Shown: positions 1 through 10,733, counted from the stretch's first letter. The stretch is 64,000 bases of DNA from Paragordius varius (GCA_964247055.1 OZ176052.1:4526001-4590000); one strand, 5' to 3'. Program-made: numbers and translations. The notes: generated by a model not told the origin, from the sequence alone.

Positions 1-249
1 GTTTTACCCTTAAAATTAAATGAACGATATTTTGTAAAAGTTTTGTAAAATAAAAATGGCGTCGAAGTAGTTTGAGATGGAACTTTTTTTTCAAAACAAA
101 ATTTTATCAAGCTATTTTGGCATATATATATAATTTTTATTAGATAGAAGCATAAATTTAAATTGGGACAGTTTTCTTCAATACTTTTTTAAAAATGTTA
201 ATTTTAATTTAGTCTGGGGTATTTAGATACCCCAATTTGAATCGAAGTG
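1..249 (+). repeat. Right part of a dispersed inverted-repeat element (family A)
   Basis: This stretch is nearly the same as 1058-1302 and ends with the same terminal motif, CCCCAATTTGAATCGAAGTG. The left part lies outside the window. It carries no coding sequence. Confidence 0.7.
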
Positions 250-299
250 TTAAGGTAGTTGAACGCTGTTTTCAAAGTTATTATCAAACTACGTAATAG

Positions 300-655
300 A
301 TAAAAAAGGTTATATTTTTACAGTTTCTAGCTGAAATTAGGACAGTTCTAAAATACGATTAAAATAAAATAAATTCATAAATATTAAGTTTTTGTTAATC
401 TGAAAGCTTACTTATTAATTATTTACATTTAACCATAAGTATATGGCTCTTGTTTCAGCGATATAATGGCGGCGAAAAAGTTTGAGATTATGATTTTTTA
501 CTTTAATTTTTTTGAAAAATATATGATGCGCTTTAAAAATCAAGAAAACATAAATTCGGCTTAATATCCAAATTTTTTAAGATATTTCAATTTCGAATCG
601 TTCTGGAATATAAAACTATTCCAAAGGGTATTGAAGTGTTAAAATAATGCAAAAC
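300..655 (+). repeat. Diverged copy of dispersed repeat family B
   Basis: Order and wording match 1790-2240, 9700-10150 (inverted) and 52770-53212. Shared steps are a GTTTTTGTTAATCTG-like stretch, an ATGGCGGC(A/G)AAAAAGTTT core, then a TTAAGATATTT stretch. It is non-coding and of unknown class. Confidence 0.5.
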
Positions 656-765
656 AAAATAAAATAAATGGTTAGTACTGTTATAAATTCATCAGGTTAT
701 CATGCTGCTTTTGGTATAGCCCCTTACGAGTGATTAAACACTTGGAGACAACACATTCATTTCAG

Positions 766-1302
766 TCCTTCGATTTAAATTGGGGTAGTTGGATACCCCA
801 GACCTGTTTAAAATTAAATTCTTTAAAACATATGGGAGGAATCAAAACCATGGCAAATTGCACTTATATAACATTAATAAACCGAAATATATAAAATATT
901 TTATTCAAAAATACTTGATATTACTTATTGTAGGCTCAAACCAGAAGGTAAAAATTTCGTCAACGTGTGGAAAATGGTAAAATTAAATACAAAATAAACC
1001 GCTTTTTCTATTTCTATCAATTTTAGATGTAAATTAAATAAAAAATTAGCTTTAATTTTACCCTTAAAATTAAATGAATACGATATTTTGCAAAAATTTT
1101 GTAAAATAAAAATGGCGTCGAAGTAGTTTGACATGGAACTTTTTTTTCAAAATCAAATTTTATTTAGATATTTCGGCTTATTTATATAATATTATTAGGA
1201 TAGAAGCATAAATTAAAATTGGGACTGTTCCCTTCAGTAGTTTTTAAAAAATCCTAACTTAAATATTGTCATTTAGATACCCCAATTTGAATCGAAATGT
1301 TA
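766..1302 (+). repeat. MITE-like element, family A, near full length
   Basis: The two ends are inverted copies of each other: CCTTCGATTTAAATTGGGGTA on the left and the reverse complement of CATTTCGATTCAAATTGGGG on the right. A second copy with the same inner order lies at 23099-23582. There is no transposase, so it is non-autonomous. The superfamily is not clear because no target duplication can be read. Confidence 0.65.
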
Positions 1303-1485
1303 AAATAAGTAATATCAAGTATTTTGAAATAATTTTTTTATATATTATGGTTTTTTAACGATATATTAGTGCAAAATTTTTCCATGGTTTTGATTCCTAC
1401 CATATTTTTTAAAGAATTTAATTTTAAACAGGCCTGAGGCATTTAACTACCCCAATTTGAATCGAAGGACTAAAATGAATGTGTT
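1303..1485 (-). repeat. Inverted partial copy of family A
   Basis: The reverse complement reproduces about 180 bp of the left end of the 766-1302 element, including the CAGGCCTGTTTAAAATTAAA stretch. Together with 766-945 it makes a long fold-back. A short internally deleted piece of the same family follows at 1495-1580. Confidence 0.65.
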
Positions 1486-1789
1486 GTATCAAAGTGTTAA
1501 TTACCATTAAAATTAATTGAGGACGTATATAAATGGCGTCGAGGTAGTTTGACATGGGACTTTTTTAATCGAAGTGTTATGAATGTTTTCTACACTCCTT
1601 AGTAACTGCTTCATCAGAAAATAAATTTGCGTACATTTTGATCAAATCTTTTTTTGGTGCAGCTTCGAAAAATATCACTAAATATTATAAATTACATATA
1701 AAAAGCAAAACAATATTTTTGACGCTTCTTTACCATTAACTTTTCTTGTCCTAGTTTGACTTTTGGGGTAGTTTTAGAGCTAAATTTTG

Positions 1790-2240
1790 TAAACTACAGT
1801 GCTAAAAGTTATTTTAGCAAACATTTAATTATCAAACATTGTTCTCATATATCAAATAATAAACTTTATATTTTTTACAATGTGTTTTCTATAGTCTAAA
1901 TTGGGACAGCCCCAAAACACAATTAAATCGAACAGCTGATATTAATCAATATGCATCAAGTTTTTGCTGGTAAATGTAGCCTGAATTTTTTAAGTTAATC
2001 ATTTACGTTTTATAGGATTTATATACATATATTATGTTGCCTAAGCCATTTAAAAAAATATGCAAAAAATGGCGGCAAAAAAGTTTAAGATGAATTGGCA
2101 TTTAAAAAAATGTATACTGCGCCTAAAAGGTTAAAGAAATTTAAATTTAGATTAATACCTTAAATACTTTTTAAGATATTTTTAAATCGTTTTGGGATAT
2201 AAAACTACTCAAAAAGGTAATGATTATTATAAATTATAGA
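1790..2240 (+). repeat. Dispersed repeat family B
   Basis: It shares ATTATCAAACATT, a CAAGTTTTTGCTGGTAAATG stretch and the ATGGCGGCAAAAAAGTTTAA core with 52770-53212 and, inverted, with 9700-10150. It has no open frame and no clear ends. Confidence 0.6.
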
Positions 2241-3435
2241 TGTGGGCTTCTAAAATCCCAAACTTTTTCGCCTTTTAACCGTAAAAATGCCGAGATATAT
2301 ATTTCATTGGGATATTTTTTATAGATTCCTATTTAGGACACAGTATTAATGTAATAAAAATTGATGTTTTTTGCTCAACCGAAAAAAACGGTTTATCTTA
2401 GTTTTATTTAAGAAACATATATAGAATTGTTTCAATTGTATAATATTCATTTTTTCGCAAAACTCCCATACTATGTTTTAGACATGGAGCTGATTCTCCA
2501 AGACAATGATACAAGCTTAAAAATGGCCAAAATCTTCGGATGGCATAGCAACATCACCTACCAAAAATAGTTAAATATATATAATCATCTCGAATTGCAG
2601 CTATTTACAATAATTACCTCAATCACCCACACCAAAAGCCTGAGAATTTTTCCTCTCATCTTGATAAAAAATAAGAAGAATTTCAGAAAAATCAATGGTT
2701 ACGTCCAATATCGCTTACTAATTCTTTAAACAAACTTTACTGCCATCATCTATGGCCTGATTATTGATAATACTACTAAAAATAATTATATGTACCCACA
2801 ATAAAAAGAGATTTTTTTCTTATAACGAGTCTTTGAACACAAGCTTGTGGAATGTAAAATCAAGGCAGCTGTATACAGCATACATACGTGGATCGATATT
2901 GCTGATCATTTTGAAAGCCTTTCTTACCAAGCCATCTTCAGTAGTCTTGCGCTTTTCGGCCAATCTGACTACATCACTCTAATTAAAACTTATATACAAA
3001 CTCCTTAGCTTCATGACCTCACATGGCTATAAAACCAAATCTCATCATAGAAAATAAACAATCTTAGCCACTAAATAATTTTATATGCGGGTGCTTATCA
3101 TTAAAGCCATATCTTTGCCAAGCAGCGCTCGATATCCTCAGAGGCCCATTTGGTGCAAATAGTCTCTTCCAATATTCAAGCGTGTCACCCTGCATCTTAT
3201 TTTAAATTATAAAAACACCCATATATTTCGATTTTAAATCAAACTCGAAATTATTTTCAATTATGAAGTCGCTTATAACAGACATTCTTGCGCTTTATAC
3301 AACACTATGGAAATGGTTTTTATACTATTTTTAACAATCAAAAATACGTTACTGCATTACAGATTGGCGAACAATTATGTGAATGAACCAGAAATGCGGG
3401 TATTGTATATAACTAAATTATTTTAATGATTAATT
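2241..3435. other. Intergenic stretch with two unidentified coding-like patches
   Basis: Most of this is plain AT-rich DNA, but 2440-3220 is richer in GC. On the minus strand two frames look coding in composition. 3064-3195 is a 43-codon frame starting MQGDTLEYWKRLF. 2820-2981 is an open frame containing VVRLAEKRKTTEDGLVRKAF. GT...AG pairs of about 23 and 33 nt lie between them, but their phases do not join the two frames. I do not recognise either. They may be remnants of a host gene or of a mobile element. Confidence 0.35.
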
Positions 3436-3586
3436 TGGGCCACTCCAGGAAATAGTGCAAGACCTGGTCGACCCTTTGGAGAAGGTTAGGCAAGCCCAGA
3501 GCATTCTCCAAACACTCCAAAAATGAATTTAATATCATGGACCTCGTTAGAGGTCGTATCAGATATTAAGCTGATAAGAACAGATA
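3436..3586 (-). ncRNA. U2: U2 snRNA, 3' part (downstream of the retrotransposon)
   Basis: Read on the minus strand, this begins TATCTGTTCTTATCAGCTTA and continues through the stem-loop II region, an Sm-like site (ATTTTTGGAG) and a 3' stem-loop of the U2 type (GACCAGG paired with CCTGGAG). It corresponds to U2 from about nucleotide 38 to the 3' end. The first 35 nucleotides are 4.56 kb away at 8147-8181, so this copy is split by the insertion and should not give a normal U2 RNA. U2 is usually multicopy, so other intact genes are expected elsewhere. Confidence 0.97.
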
Positions 3587-3746
3587 TAATTTATTAATAT
3601 ATATAAAAATACAATTTAGAATATATGAAGAAAAGTGCTGCGCAACAATATTGGGCATGGGGAAGTTACAAGGGGGAAGAAAGAAAATATTATATATATA
3701 AAAAAATAAAATAAATATAAAAAGAAATATATATATATATAAAATA

Positions 3747-6700
3747 TTACAATGATGCATTTGTTGGGTTGTTGTCTATGAGGGAATTTCGACCGCTCAT
3801 AAACATGTGGTACATATCCGAGGATGCTTTGATAGTATTGGTAACTATTGATTTTTTTAGTTGGGTAGGGCATCGGAACCTGATCTTCTCAAAAAGAACA
3901 TCGTTTTTCGAATACCATGAGCCGAGGCTCCCTACAACAACTGGAATGACTTGGGTGTTGCTGTATGTTTCCTGTAATTGTTGAGCCATACAGCTATATT
4001 TCATTATTTTATTGTTAAAGGCCGTTTCGAACGATTCTAGCCTGTTTTCAAACGGCACTGTGGGATCAATGATATAGCAATCAGTGCCATTTGTTACAAT
4101 GAGGTCAGGACGTAGTCTCGACGAATCAATGGCTTGATTTTCACTTAGGATCTTGAAATTCGATGGGAGGTTGTCTTTAATCAGGTCCACTATGATGTTG
4201 TGTCTTTTGGTGATTATATTATCATCTTTGAGGCAGTGGTTTAAAACGTGTGCCTGAGTTTCTTTTGACTTGCCGCAGCGACGGCACATTTGTTCCGACG
4301 ACCTGAGTCGCATTTTTGTTGGAAGCAGATTGAGCCGCGCTCGATGGATGAAGTTCCAGTCTCTGAATCGAAGATCTTTATTATTGTAAAGAAAATGATG
4401 ACTGACCTTATCATCAGCGACGCACTCCATCACCCGACCCTGCAAAGCAAAATGGTGTAGCTCAGTATCCTTTAACTTTCGTTTATAAAATCGAAGGTTA
4501 GAAACAACAGCTGAGCGATTGTCTTGGGAGATTTTAGAGAATTCTGAAATTACTGTAGGCTGAAAAGAATCATCAAAAGACCAGGAAATTTTGAGAGATT
4601 CAGACGCAATTCTCGCTATTGTCCAAATGTTTTGGCATTTATTAGCTGGATTTGAGACAAGAGGGTTCTCATAACCAGACAAATACTTGCCTAATTGATC
4701 GGGAGTAATTGAATCTAATCGAACCTTAAAACGAAAGCTAGCCGAAACCTTAAGTTCCTCGAGAGCAGAAACTCTTATAGAAGGATCTAAGCTAGTAAGT
4801 AACTTAAAAGCAGAATCCACACGAAATATATTAATGTCATCTCGGAATAGGGGCATCCCTAAAGCGCCCTTATTACGAGAGCCAAAAATATAATTGTTAG
4901 TGGCATCTCTTGGAAGATTTAATATTTGTTTGAACACTTTAGTTAGCTTTTTATCTAGATATTCACCTGTAACCATCTTAAGCTCATTATTTCTCAACTG
5001 GTGAGAAATAGTGGGATAGAAAAAAGTTTTAATAGCGTCTAGCTTTTGCCAAGGGAGGAGGCTAGAACTATGAATTTTATCCACAATTTCCGTAGAAGGA
5101 ACGGGATTAATGAAATTGAGACCTACAGGCTTTCCAAGAAACTTAACAAACTCGCCTTGACCGATTGAGGGAACGACAACTTCACCAATCTTAAAAACAG
5201 GACTACAAGAAGCAATAGAAATACTATTGCACTTCTCAGCTTTGATCGAAAGACCAATATCATGAATAAGACATTCTAACAAATTGAGCCCAACTTGATG
5301 ACGTTCAGGAGAGTCAGACAATAAAACAATGTCATCAGCATAAGCGAGGACATTGTGACCATTAAACACCATAGATCTCAACACAGAATCGATTGACAAA
5401 TTAAAAAGAAGGCCAGAAATTGGACACCCCTGTTTAATGCCAGACAAGAAAGGAATGGGTTGCGTTAACCCAGAGGCGGAAAAGAACTGAGTACATGAAT
5501 TTGTGTAAATATCCTTAATTAAAGCTTGAATATTATTATCTATACCAAAATTAGGGAGACACTCAAAAATCAGCTGGTGAGGGACCGAGTCAAACGCAGC
5601 AGTGATATCAATAAAGGTTACAAAAATATCTTTTTTATTATGTTTAGCATCAGAAATTGATTTATTTAAAATATAATTATGCTCAAAGCAGCCATCAAAA
5701 GGCATAAATCCTTTCTGGGCTGATGATAATAAGTTATTCTTTAAAATATGTTTAGAAATACGGTTGGCAATAAGGCCAGTAAATAATTTATAAATAGTAT
5801 TGCTTAGCGAAAGGGGCCTCCAGCTTGAAACAAGAGAAGGGTCTCCCTTTTTTTTAGAAATTAAGATTGACTTAGTTACTTTCCAATGATTAGGAATCAT
5901 TCTATGACTTAAACACAAATTAAAAATTTTAGATAAAAGAATACCTTTGGGATCCACCTGCTTCCATTTGGTATATAAAATACCATCAGGACCAGGGGAG
6001 CTGTTAGAAACTTTTCTTAGTTTATCAGAAACTTCAGATGCTGAAAAGGGAATAAAATCAAGTAAAGGGACAGAATTATTAGAATAATTAAAATTAATAG
6101 GCTCAGATTTTTTGCCAATTGTATTGTTAAAATAATTTGTTATATCTTCGTTATTTATTTTACAAGAGGATGGAGGGCCATCAACGATTAATCTTATAGC
6201 CTTTTTCCTATTTCTCTTATACATGCTACGAATATTTAAATCTTTATGAACCAAACTTTTAGACTTATTATAATCAGCCCGGGGAGGAGATAGTGCATTT
6301 TGAATAGAGCTTATTAAAGAACAAACGTCCTCCCAGTCGGAATTCTCGTCGTGGGAGTCAAGAAGGTTATTAAAATTAGTGAAAGGAAAAGTATTTTTAT
6401 TTAAAGCAGATGATTTATTAAAACTTTTATTTGGTGGAGGTAGAGTAACCGATGAAGTGGGTTCCTCATCAACACTCTCCTCAAGAATAGTAAAACGATT
6501 AGATAAAGAGACTTCATTCTTAGAAAAGTAATTAAAATAATTTTTGTTTACCGAACTACTAGGATTTAGAATATTGGAATTAATATCCGTACTGGAATTA
6601 TTGCCTTCATGTCCCTTACCAATGATGTTTGAGGTCCCACTCACTTTGGTAGGAGAAGAATTAACTGGAGAGCTGGGTGGATCAAAAAAGTTTACTGAAT

Positions 6701-7565
6701 GGGTTGGAGATGACTCGACAACCTTAGGCTTATTAGACGGATTGAAACGGAGGTTTGACAAACTTAACGGTTTGCTGTGAGGATGAGGAGGTAGATTATG
6801 AGACCTTTTATGAGATAAGAGAGACATGCGCTTGGGAAACGACAAGTCACACTCATCACATGCGTGAGGCATTTGGACAATAGGAGATTTGGACGCAAAA
6901 ATGCACTCTTTCATATGTATACTTGGGTGAATAGATAAAACTTTGTTACAAGGTTTGCAAATATTAACTATTTTGATTAGTTCTTTATGGACCAGCTTAA
7001 TATGACGTAGAAGAGACTGTCTCTGGGCAGTCCAGGATTTACAACGAAATTGATGATTGCAGGATTCAAACGGACACGAAAAATGATTAGGTAAAGGAAA
7101 ATAGAAGGATAGGGTTTTGTCCTGCAGGGTAGGTTGATGTGGCATCACCTCCAATAGGTCGCCATCATTATCATCATCATCATTATTATTTATCTTAAGC
7201 ATTTTGTTGGCTGGATGGACAAGATCAAGGATGGTCTTGCGTTTAATGTTTGAGCTGGGAGATTTGGCCTGATTGGATGACTGATTGGTAGCTGTGTACA
7301 CGTTGTCGTAGAACTGAGATGAAGAGAGTGAAGGGAATTGGTGTTCATAGAGAGAGCCAATATCGGGTGTTGGAGTTGTCGACGGGTTGACACAGAATGA
7401 TGGATGGCTTTGAGTATTGACCGTGGTGACAGAGGTATGGCAGAAGGTTGTCTTGCAGTACACTGGTTGATTATCATTATCACTTATTGTAAGGGGAAAC
7501 ATGATTTGTACGTTGTTGGAGCTAATAGTGTTGGTTGAAATCATATCTATAATAAAAATAAACAA
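3747..7565 (-). CDS. Retrotransposon protein: zinc fingers, reverse transcriptase, restriction-like endonuclease
   Basis: This is a 1272-residue open frame, probably the element's only protein. It binds the target, nicks it and copies its own RNA there. In order: a low-complexity N-terminus; a C2H2 finger (C164, C169, H188, H193); an irregular Cys/His patch at 203-221; a second C2H2 finger (C236, C239, H252, H257); and a reverse transcriptase domain at about 510-800. The RT has motif FIDITAAFD (D653), the GIKQGCPISG stretch near 709 and the catalytic AYADD at 741-745. Then come a CCHC knuckle (C1094, C1097, H1106, C1111) and an endonuclease with R1152-P-D1154 and D1167 in RPD...IIDPTVPFE. All catalytic residues expected for an R2-type enzyme are visible. 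The first Met is at 7565, but the Met at residue 8 could equally be used. No separate ORF1 is present. Confidence 0.93.
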   Translation of the reverse strand: MFIFIIDMISTNTISSNNVQIMFPLTISDNDNQPVYCKTTFCHTSVTTVNTQSHPSFCVNPSTTPTPDIGSLYEHQFPSLSSSQFYDNVYTATNQSSNQAKSPSSNIKRKTILDLVHPANKMLKINNNDDDDNDGDLLEVMPHQPTLQDKTLSFYFPLPNHFSCPFESCNHQFRCKSWTAQRQSLLRHIKLVHKELIKIVNICKPCNKVLSIHPSIHMKECIFASKSPIVQMPHACDECDLSFPKRMSLLSHKRSHNLPPHPHSKPLSLSNLRFNPSNKPKVVESSPTHSVNFFDPPSSPVNSSPTKVSGTSNIIGKGHEGNNSSTDINSNILNPSSSVNKNYFNYFSKNEVSLSNRFTILEESVDEEPTSSVTLPPPNKSFNKSSALNKNTFPFTNFNNLLDSHDENSDWEDVCSLISSIQNALSPPRADYNKSKSLVHKDLNIRSMYKRNRKKAIRLIVDGPPSSCKINNEDITNYFNNTIGKKSEPINFNYSNNSVPLLDFIPFSASEVSDKLRKVSNSSPGPDGILYTKWKQVDPKGILLSKIFNLCLSHRMIPNHWKVTKSILISKKKGDPSLVSSWRPLSLSNTIYKLFTGLIANRISKHILKNNLLSSAQKGFMPFDGCFEHNYILNKSISDAKHNKKDIFVTFIDITAAFDSVPHQLIFECLPNFGIDNNIQALIKDIYTNSCTQFFSASGLTQPIPFLSGIKQGCPISGLLFNLSIDSVLRSMVFNGHNVLAYADDIVLLSDSPERHQVGLNLLECLIHDIGLSIKAEKCNSISIASCSPVFKIGEVVVPSIGQGEFVKFLGKPVGLNFINPVPSTEIVDKIHSSSLLPWQKLDAIKTFFYPTISHQLRNNELKMVTGEYLDKKLTKVFKQILNLPRDATNNYIFGSRNKGALGMPLFRDDINIFRVDSAFKLLTSLDPSIRVSALEELKVSASFRFKVRLDSITPDQLGKYLSGYENPLVSNPANKCQNIWTIARIASESLKISWSFDDSFQPTVISEFSKISQDNRSAVVSNLRFYKRKLKDTELHHFALQGRVMECVADDKVSHHFLYNNKDLRFRDWNFIHRARLNLLPTKMRLRSSEQMCRRCGKSKETQAHVLNHCLKDDNIITKRHNIIVDLIKDNLPSNFKILSENQAIDSSRLRPDLIVTNGTDCYIIDPTVPFENRLESFETAFNNKIMKYSCMAQQLQETYSNTQVIPVVVGSLGSWYSKNDVLFEKIRFRCPTQLKKSIVTNTIKASSDMYHMFMSGRNSLIDNNPTNASL

Positions 7566-7739
7566 TGTATAATATTGGAAAGAAATTTAGATGGACCAAA
7601 GGATTAAAGAATGGAAATAAATAAAGTCCTAATCACCCGGATAATTAATATATAACCAAAAGGGGGCCGGGAATTCAGAGACACACAATTAAGAGTAAAA
7701 ACAACATGCGAATAAAAGATAAAGAGAGAGGCGCGAATT

Positions 7740-8060
7740 TCAAATAACAATTAACAAAGATGGAGAAAGTAAACAAAAACCGTTCAAAAAAATGGCCAAA
7801 GCGCGAATTTAAAGCAAAAGGGAGGGAATATTTTAAAAAAAGGGGGGAAAATAAACAAAAAGCCGTTAGAAAAAAGTTAGGAAAAGCGCGAAATTTTAAA
7901 AAAGGGGATAAACAAAAAACAATTAAGAGGCGCGCGAAATTTGAAAAAGAGGGGGGTAAACAAAAAACAATTAAGAGGCGCGCGAACTTTACCAAGGGGG
8001 GGAGATTTAAAAAGGCACAAAACTTACAAAAAAGGCATGAAAGTGCAATGAATTAAAAGG
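7740..8060 (-). repeat. Tandem repeats in the 5' leader of the Utopia-like element
   Basis: Imperfect units of about 35-60 nt repeat here. On the plus strand each holds a TAAACAAAAA stretch, a GCGCGAAATTT core and a run of G. The last two units are almost identical (AACAATTAAGAGGCGCGCGA at 7920 and 7967). On the element's own strand these are runs of C. Repeated leaders of this kind often hold promoter activity in non-LTR elements, but that is inference here. Confidence 0.7.
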
Positions 8061-8146
8061 GATAGTTAAATTTCTGTAAAAGTATAAAAGATGGCATAAG
8101 ATCAAGTTTAATTAATTTTATTAAGAATTTAAGGTAAGAAGGGACG

Positions 8147-8181
8147 ACACTTTGATCTTAGCCAAGAGGCCGAGAAGCGAT
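8147..8181 (-). ncRNA. U2: U2 snRNA, 5' part (nucleotides 1-35)
   Basis: On the minus strand this reads ATCGCTTCTCGGCCTCTTGG and on to AAAGTGT, which is the conserved 5' end of U2 with its first stem-loop. The next expected bases, AGTATCTG, are replaced by the element. The rest of U2 resumes at 3586. Confidence 0.97.
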
Positions 8182-9324
8182 AAATTTCAAAAAATATTGC
8201 TCCAATAATATAAACTTTTTTTATCAATTTATTTAGGTCGTGGATGATCGTATATCTATACAGAAATTGCCATCTATACTTATATAATAATGTCTCCAAA
8301 TCTTTTATTATTCTTTTTAGTTGTTTATTTAATATATTTTTGACATAAATTTATTACCTTATAATTAATTAAGTTTTATTTATTTATATGTACTCTTATT
8401 TTATTAATTCAGATGTTACATAATGAATGCTATTGTTATGTTTTACAATTAATTTTTTTTTGAACCATCAAGGAAATACAGAAATAAAATTAAATCAGAT
8501 TGGTGAATATGGGTTGAGAAATTTATATAAATAAATATATTTATATCTAAAATTAATTGAATAAATTTATCTTGTTATTTTGGATAATTATTATTTAAAA
8601 AACAGAATATATTTAACACTGTAAATGCATGCATATCAAAAACAATAAGCTTTTCTTCCCACGTTTTTTTATTTGCAAACAAAGTCGGTATGTAAACGCC
8701 TTTTTTAAATTCATATCAGTATGTTGCCCAAATTAGCAATAATCATCCTCAAAAAAATTTAAAGTATCTTGTGGATGGACGGGAAAAATATTAGTATTTT
8801 GATGTAGCGGTTTGTTAATATATATGCTGCAATTAATTATAAAGCAAATAAGAAATCAATCCAAAAATTATAATTGTTTTTTAAACGACAAATTTTAAAA
8901 TAATTTGAGAAAAAATGTTTTTAAATTGAAAGAGAAGAGCCAAAAAAATGGTGCGATAGCTAAAAGCTTATGATATGCACAATGTCACTAATAATTTTTA
9001 ATTTAATATAATTTTTGCAAACATTATTTAAATTAAAAACAAACAATATTCTCTAAATTTTGTGAAATGTCTCTTATAATGTTTTTTAATCACAACGCTA
9101 TTTTAAAGTATGATTTCGTTTCTTTATCAAAGTTGTGCTATAATTAAACGTCTGATAAATTTAACTTGGATGATACTTGAGATCTAAAACTAATTTTACG
9201 TTAATAATATTCCTGAGGTACCCTAATAAAATAAAATAATATATAAGTTTTGGCATTGTTTACAGCAAATTTTCCAAAAATTATTTATTTAATTGTTTGT
9301 AAGCATGGTAAATAAATCTTGGGG
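8182..9324. other. AT-rich intergenic DNA
   Basis: I see no gene or clear repeat. The promoter of the split U2 gene should lie just above 8181, but no proximal sequence element can be named without the species consensus. Confidence 0.6.
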
Positions 9325-9590
9325 TTAGGTTTTAAAATTCTTTTTTGACAAGATACTACCATTGGTGTGTGTATGTACATGTAAATTTTGTGAAGGTATA
9401 TCCATCATAATGTGTTTAATTGGTTTTTCTTCTCCGGTTTGAATCATGTCCTCTTTCAAACGAGCAATGATATCACCCGATTGAAAATCTTTCACTTCTT
9501 CCCCAACTTCCAAAATTCGATCAATCTGGTACGACGAGTTAGTTTTTATGAGTAAATATAGCAAAGTAGGGATTTCAAGTTGAAGTTAAA
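9325..9590 (-). CDS. Unidentified coding-like frame
   Basis: An open frame of about 88 codons ends in a stop at 9325. Its composition looks like real protein (IDRILEVGEEVKDFQSGDII, then HVHTHTNGS). It has no upstream ATG and no obvious splice acceptor. It may be a terminal exon whose acceptor I cannot place, or a remnant. I recognise no family. Confidence 0.3.
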
Positions 9591-9699
9591 CTTAGTATTT
9601 TAATTAATATTTGGAAATATTTTTAGAACAAACCAATCAGGTTTATAGAAATTTGTATGGAGTGGGGCTTAAATGAGGCGCTTGGATTTTAAAGCACCC

Positions 9700-10150
9700 T
9701 ATAAATAAATAAGTTTTTACATTTCATGACCTTTTATGGCAGGTTTGAGATTTAAAAACCTCAAAAAGTATTTAAATTACTAAGCTGAATTCTAAAATAT
9801 GCTTTCTTTAGCTCTTAAGGCGCAAACTTTATATTATTTTTTAAGAAAAAGTATAATATTGCAAATAAATCCACATCTCAAACCATTTAACCATTTTTTC
9901 TCTGATTTTTTTTTCGCTAATATAATAGGCAAATAAATGTAATTATGATTGAAAAATATAAAACTTTGAAAACAAATAACATTATCCCAGCAAAAACTTT
10001 ATATATATTGATTTTAAAATCAGCTATTTCAATCGTGTTGTCCAAATTTTAGACACTAGAAGTACCAAACCTGTAAAAAATATCAGATTTTTCTTTAAAT
10101 ACAGAAGCACAATGTTTGATAATTACATTTTAATTTAGCTTTTGAAACAA
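9700..10150 (-). repeat. Inverted copy of dispersed repeat family B
   Basis: The reverse complement follows 1790-2240 step by step: AATTATCAAACATTGTGC, then CAAGTTTTTGCTGGGATAA-like sequence, then the stretch before AAGTATTTAAATTAC. It is non-coding. Confidence 0.55.
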
Positions 10151-10353
10151 TACTTTATTTTAAGAGTGATCCCTAGATATATCGGACAATCAGGTTAAAA
10201 GGTCATGAAATGTTAATAATAGTCTATGACAGGAGGCCAATATTTTTTTCTGCGGTTACCTTTTTTGGAGAAAGTTTCACACGGGCACGTATGAATATTA
10301 AATATTGATATAATTTTTGAAAAATGATTTAAGTATATATCTCTATGTACGGA

Positions 10354-10733
10354 TTGGGGTGACTAGCACAGGTCCCTAATATTACGAAAAATAATTATTT
10401 TAGTAGTTTTTTTTATATATAATATTAATTTTATCAAAAAACGTAAATAATGTTTAAAGGCCTGCTTATATGTTTTTTGTTAAATTAAAGTAATTTCTAA
10501 GGAAACAACTAATGATTTTAAGTTTGATTAATGATTAATATATATATCATTAATATGATAAATTACAGTTAAATATGATTTTTAATAAGTTTAATTTTCA
10601 CACATAAAATAAAATGATTTAAGATAAATGAATTATAAATTTAAAAAAAATTAATGCAAAAAATATTTTTTCCATTTTTAAAGTTTTTAGGCGGTCATGA
10701 AGTCGACAGCGGTCAACCGTTTAGTCACCCCTG
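10354..10733. repeat. Possible short hAT-type non-autonomous element
   Basis: The ends face each other as GGGGTGACTA at the left and TAGTCACCCCTG at the right, the CAGGGGTG-type end of hAT elements. The left end is weaker, and the flanking 8-mers do not match, so the call is tentative. Confidence 0.35.

Larger units (their letters stand above)
3587..8146 (-). mobile_element. Utopia-like non-LTR retrotransposon inserted in a U2 snRNA gene
   Basis: A 4.56-kb element sits exactly between U2 nucleotide 35 and about nucleotide 38, in the same orientation as U2. It has a 580-nt 5' leader with tandem repeats, one long ORF (3747-7565) and a short AT-rich 3' tail of about 160 nt with no clear poly-A. 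The protein is of the R2-like class that carries a restriction-like endonuclease. Known elements of this class that insert in U2 genes form the Utopia lineage, hence the name. About two U2 bases (AG of GUAGUA) are missing at the junction, so no target duplication is seen. The open ORF and intact flanks suggest a young, possibly active copy. Family assignment rests on target and domain order, not on a phylogeny. Confidence 0.9.

Noticed and set aside
6544-6780. Plus-strand frame of 78 codons, and similar frames across 3747-7565
   Set aside because: They are antisense shadows of the retrotransposon ORF.
3747-7565. Assignment of the retrotransposon to R2
   Set aside because: R2 inserts in 28S rDNA. 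The target here is U2 snRNA and no rDNA flanks exist, so a Utopia-type assignment fits better although the protein class is related.
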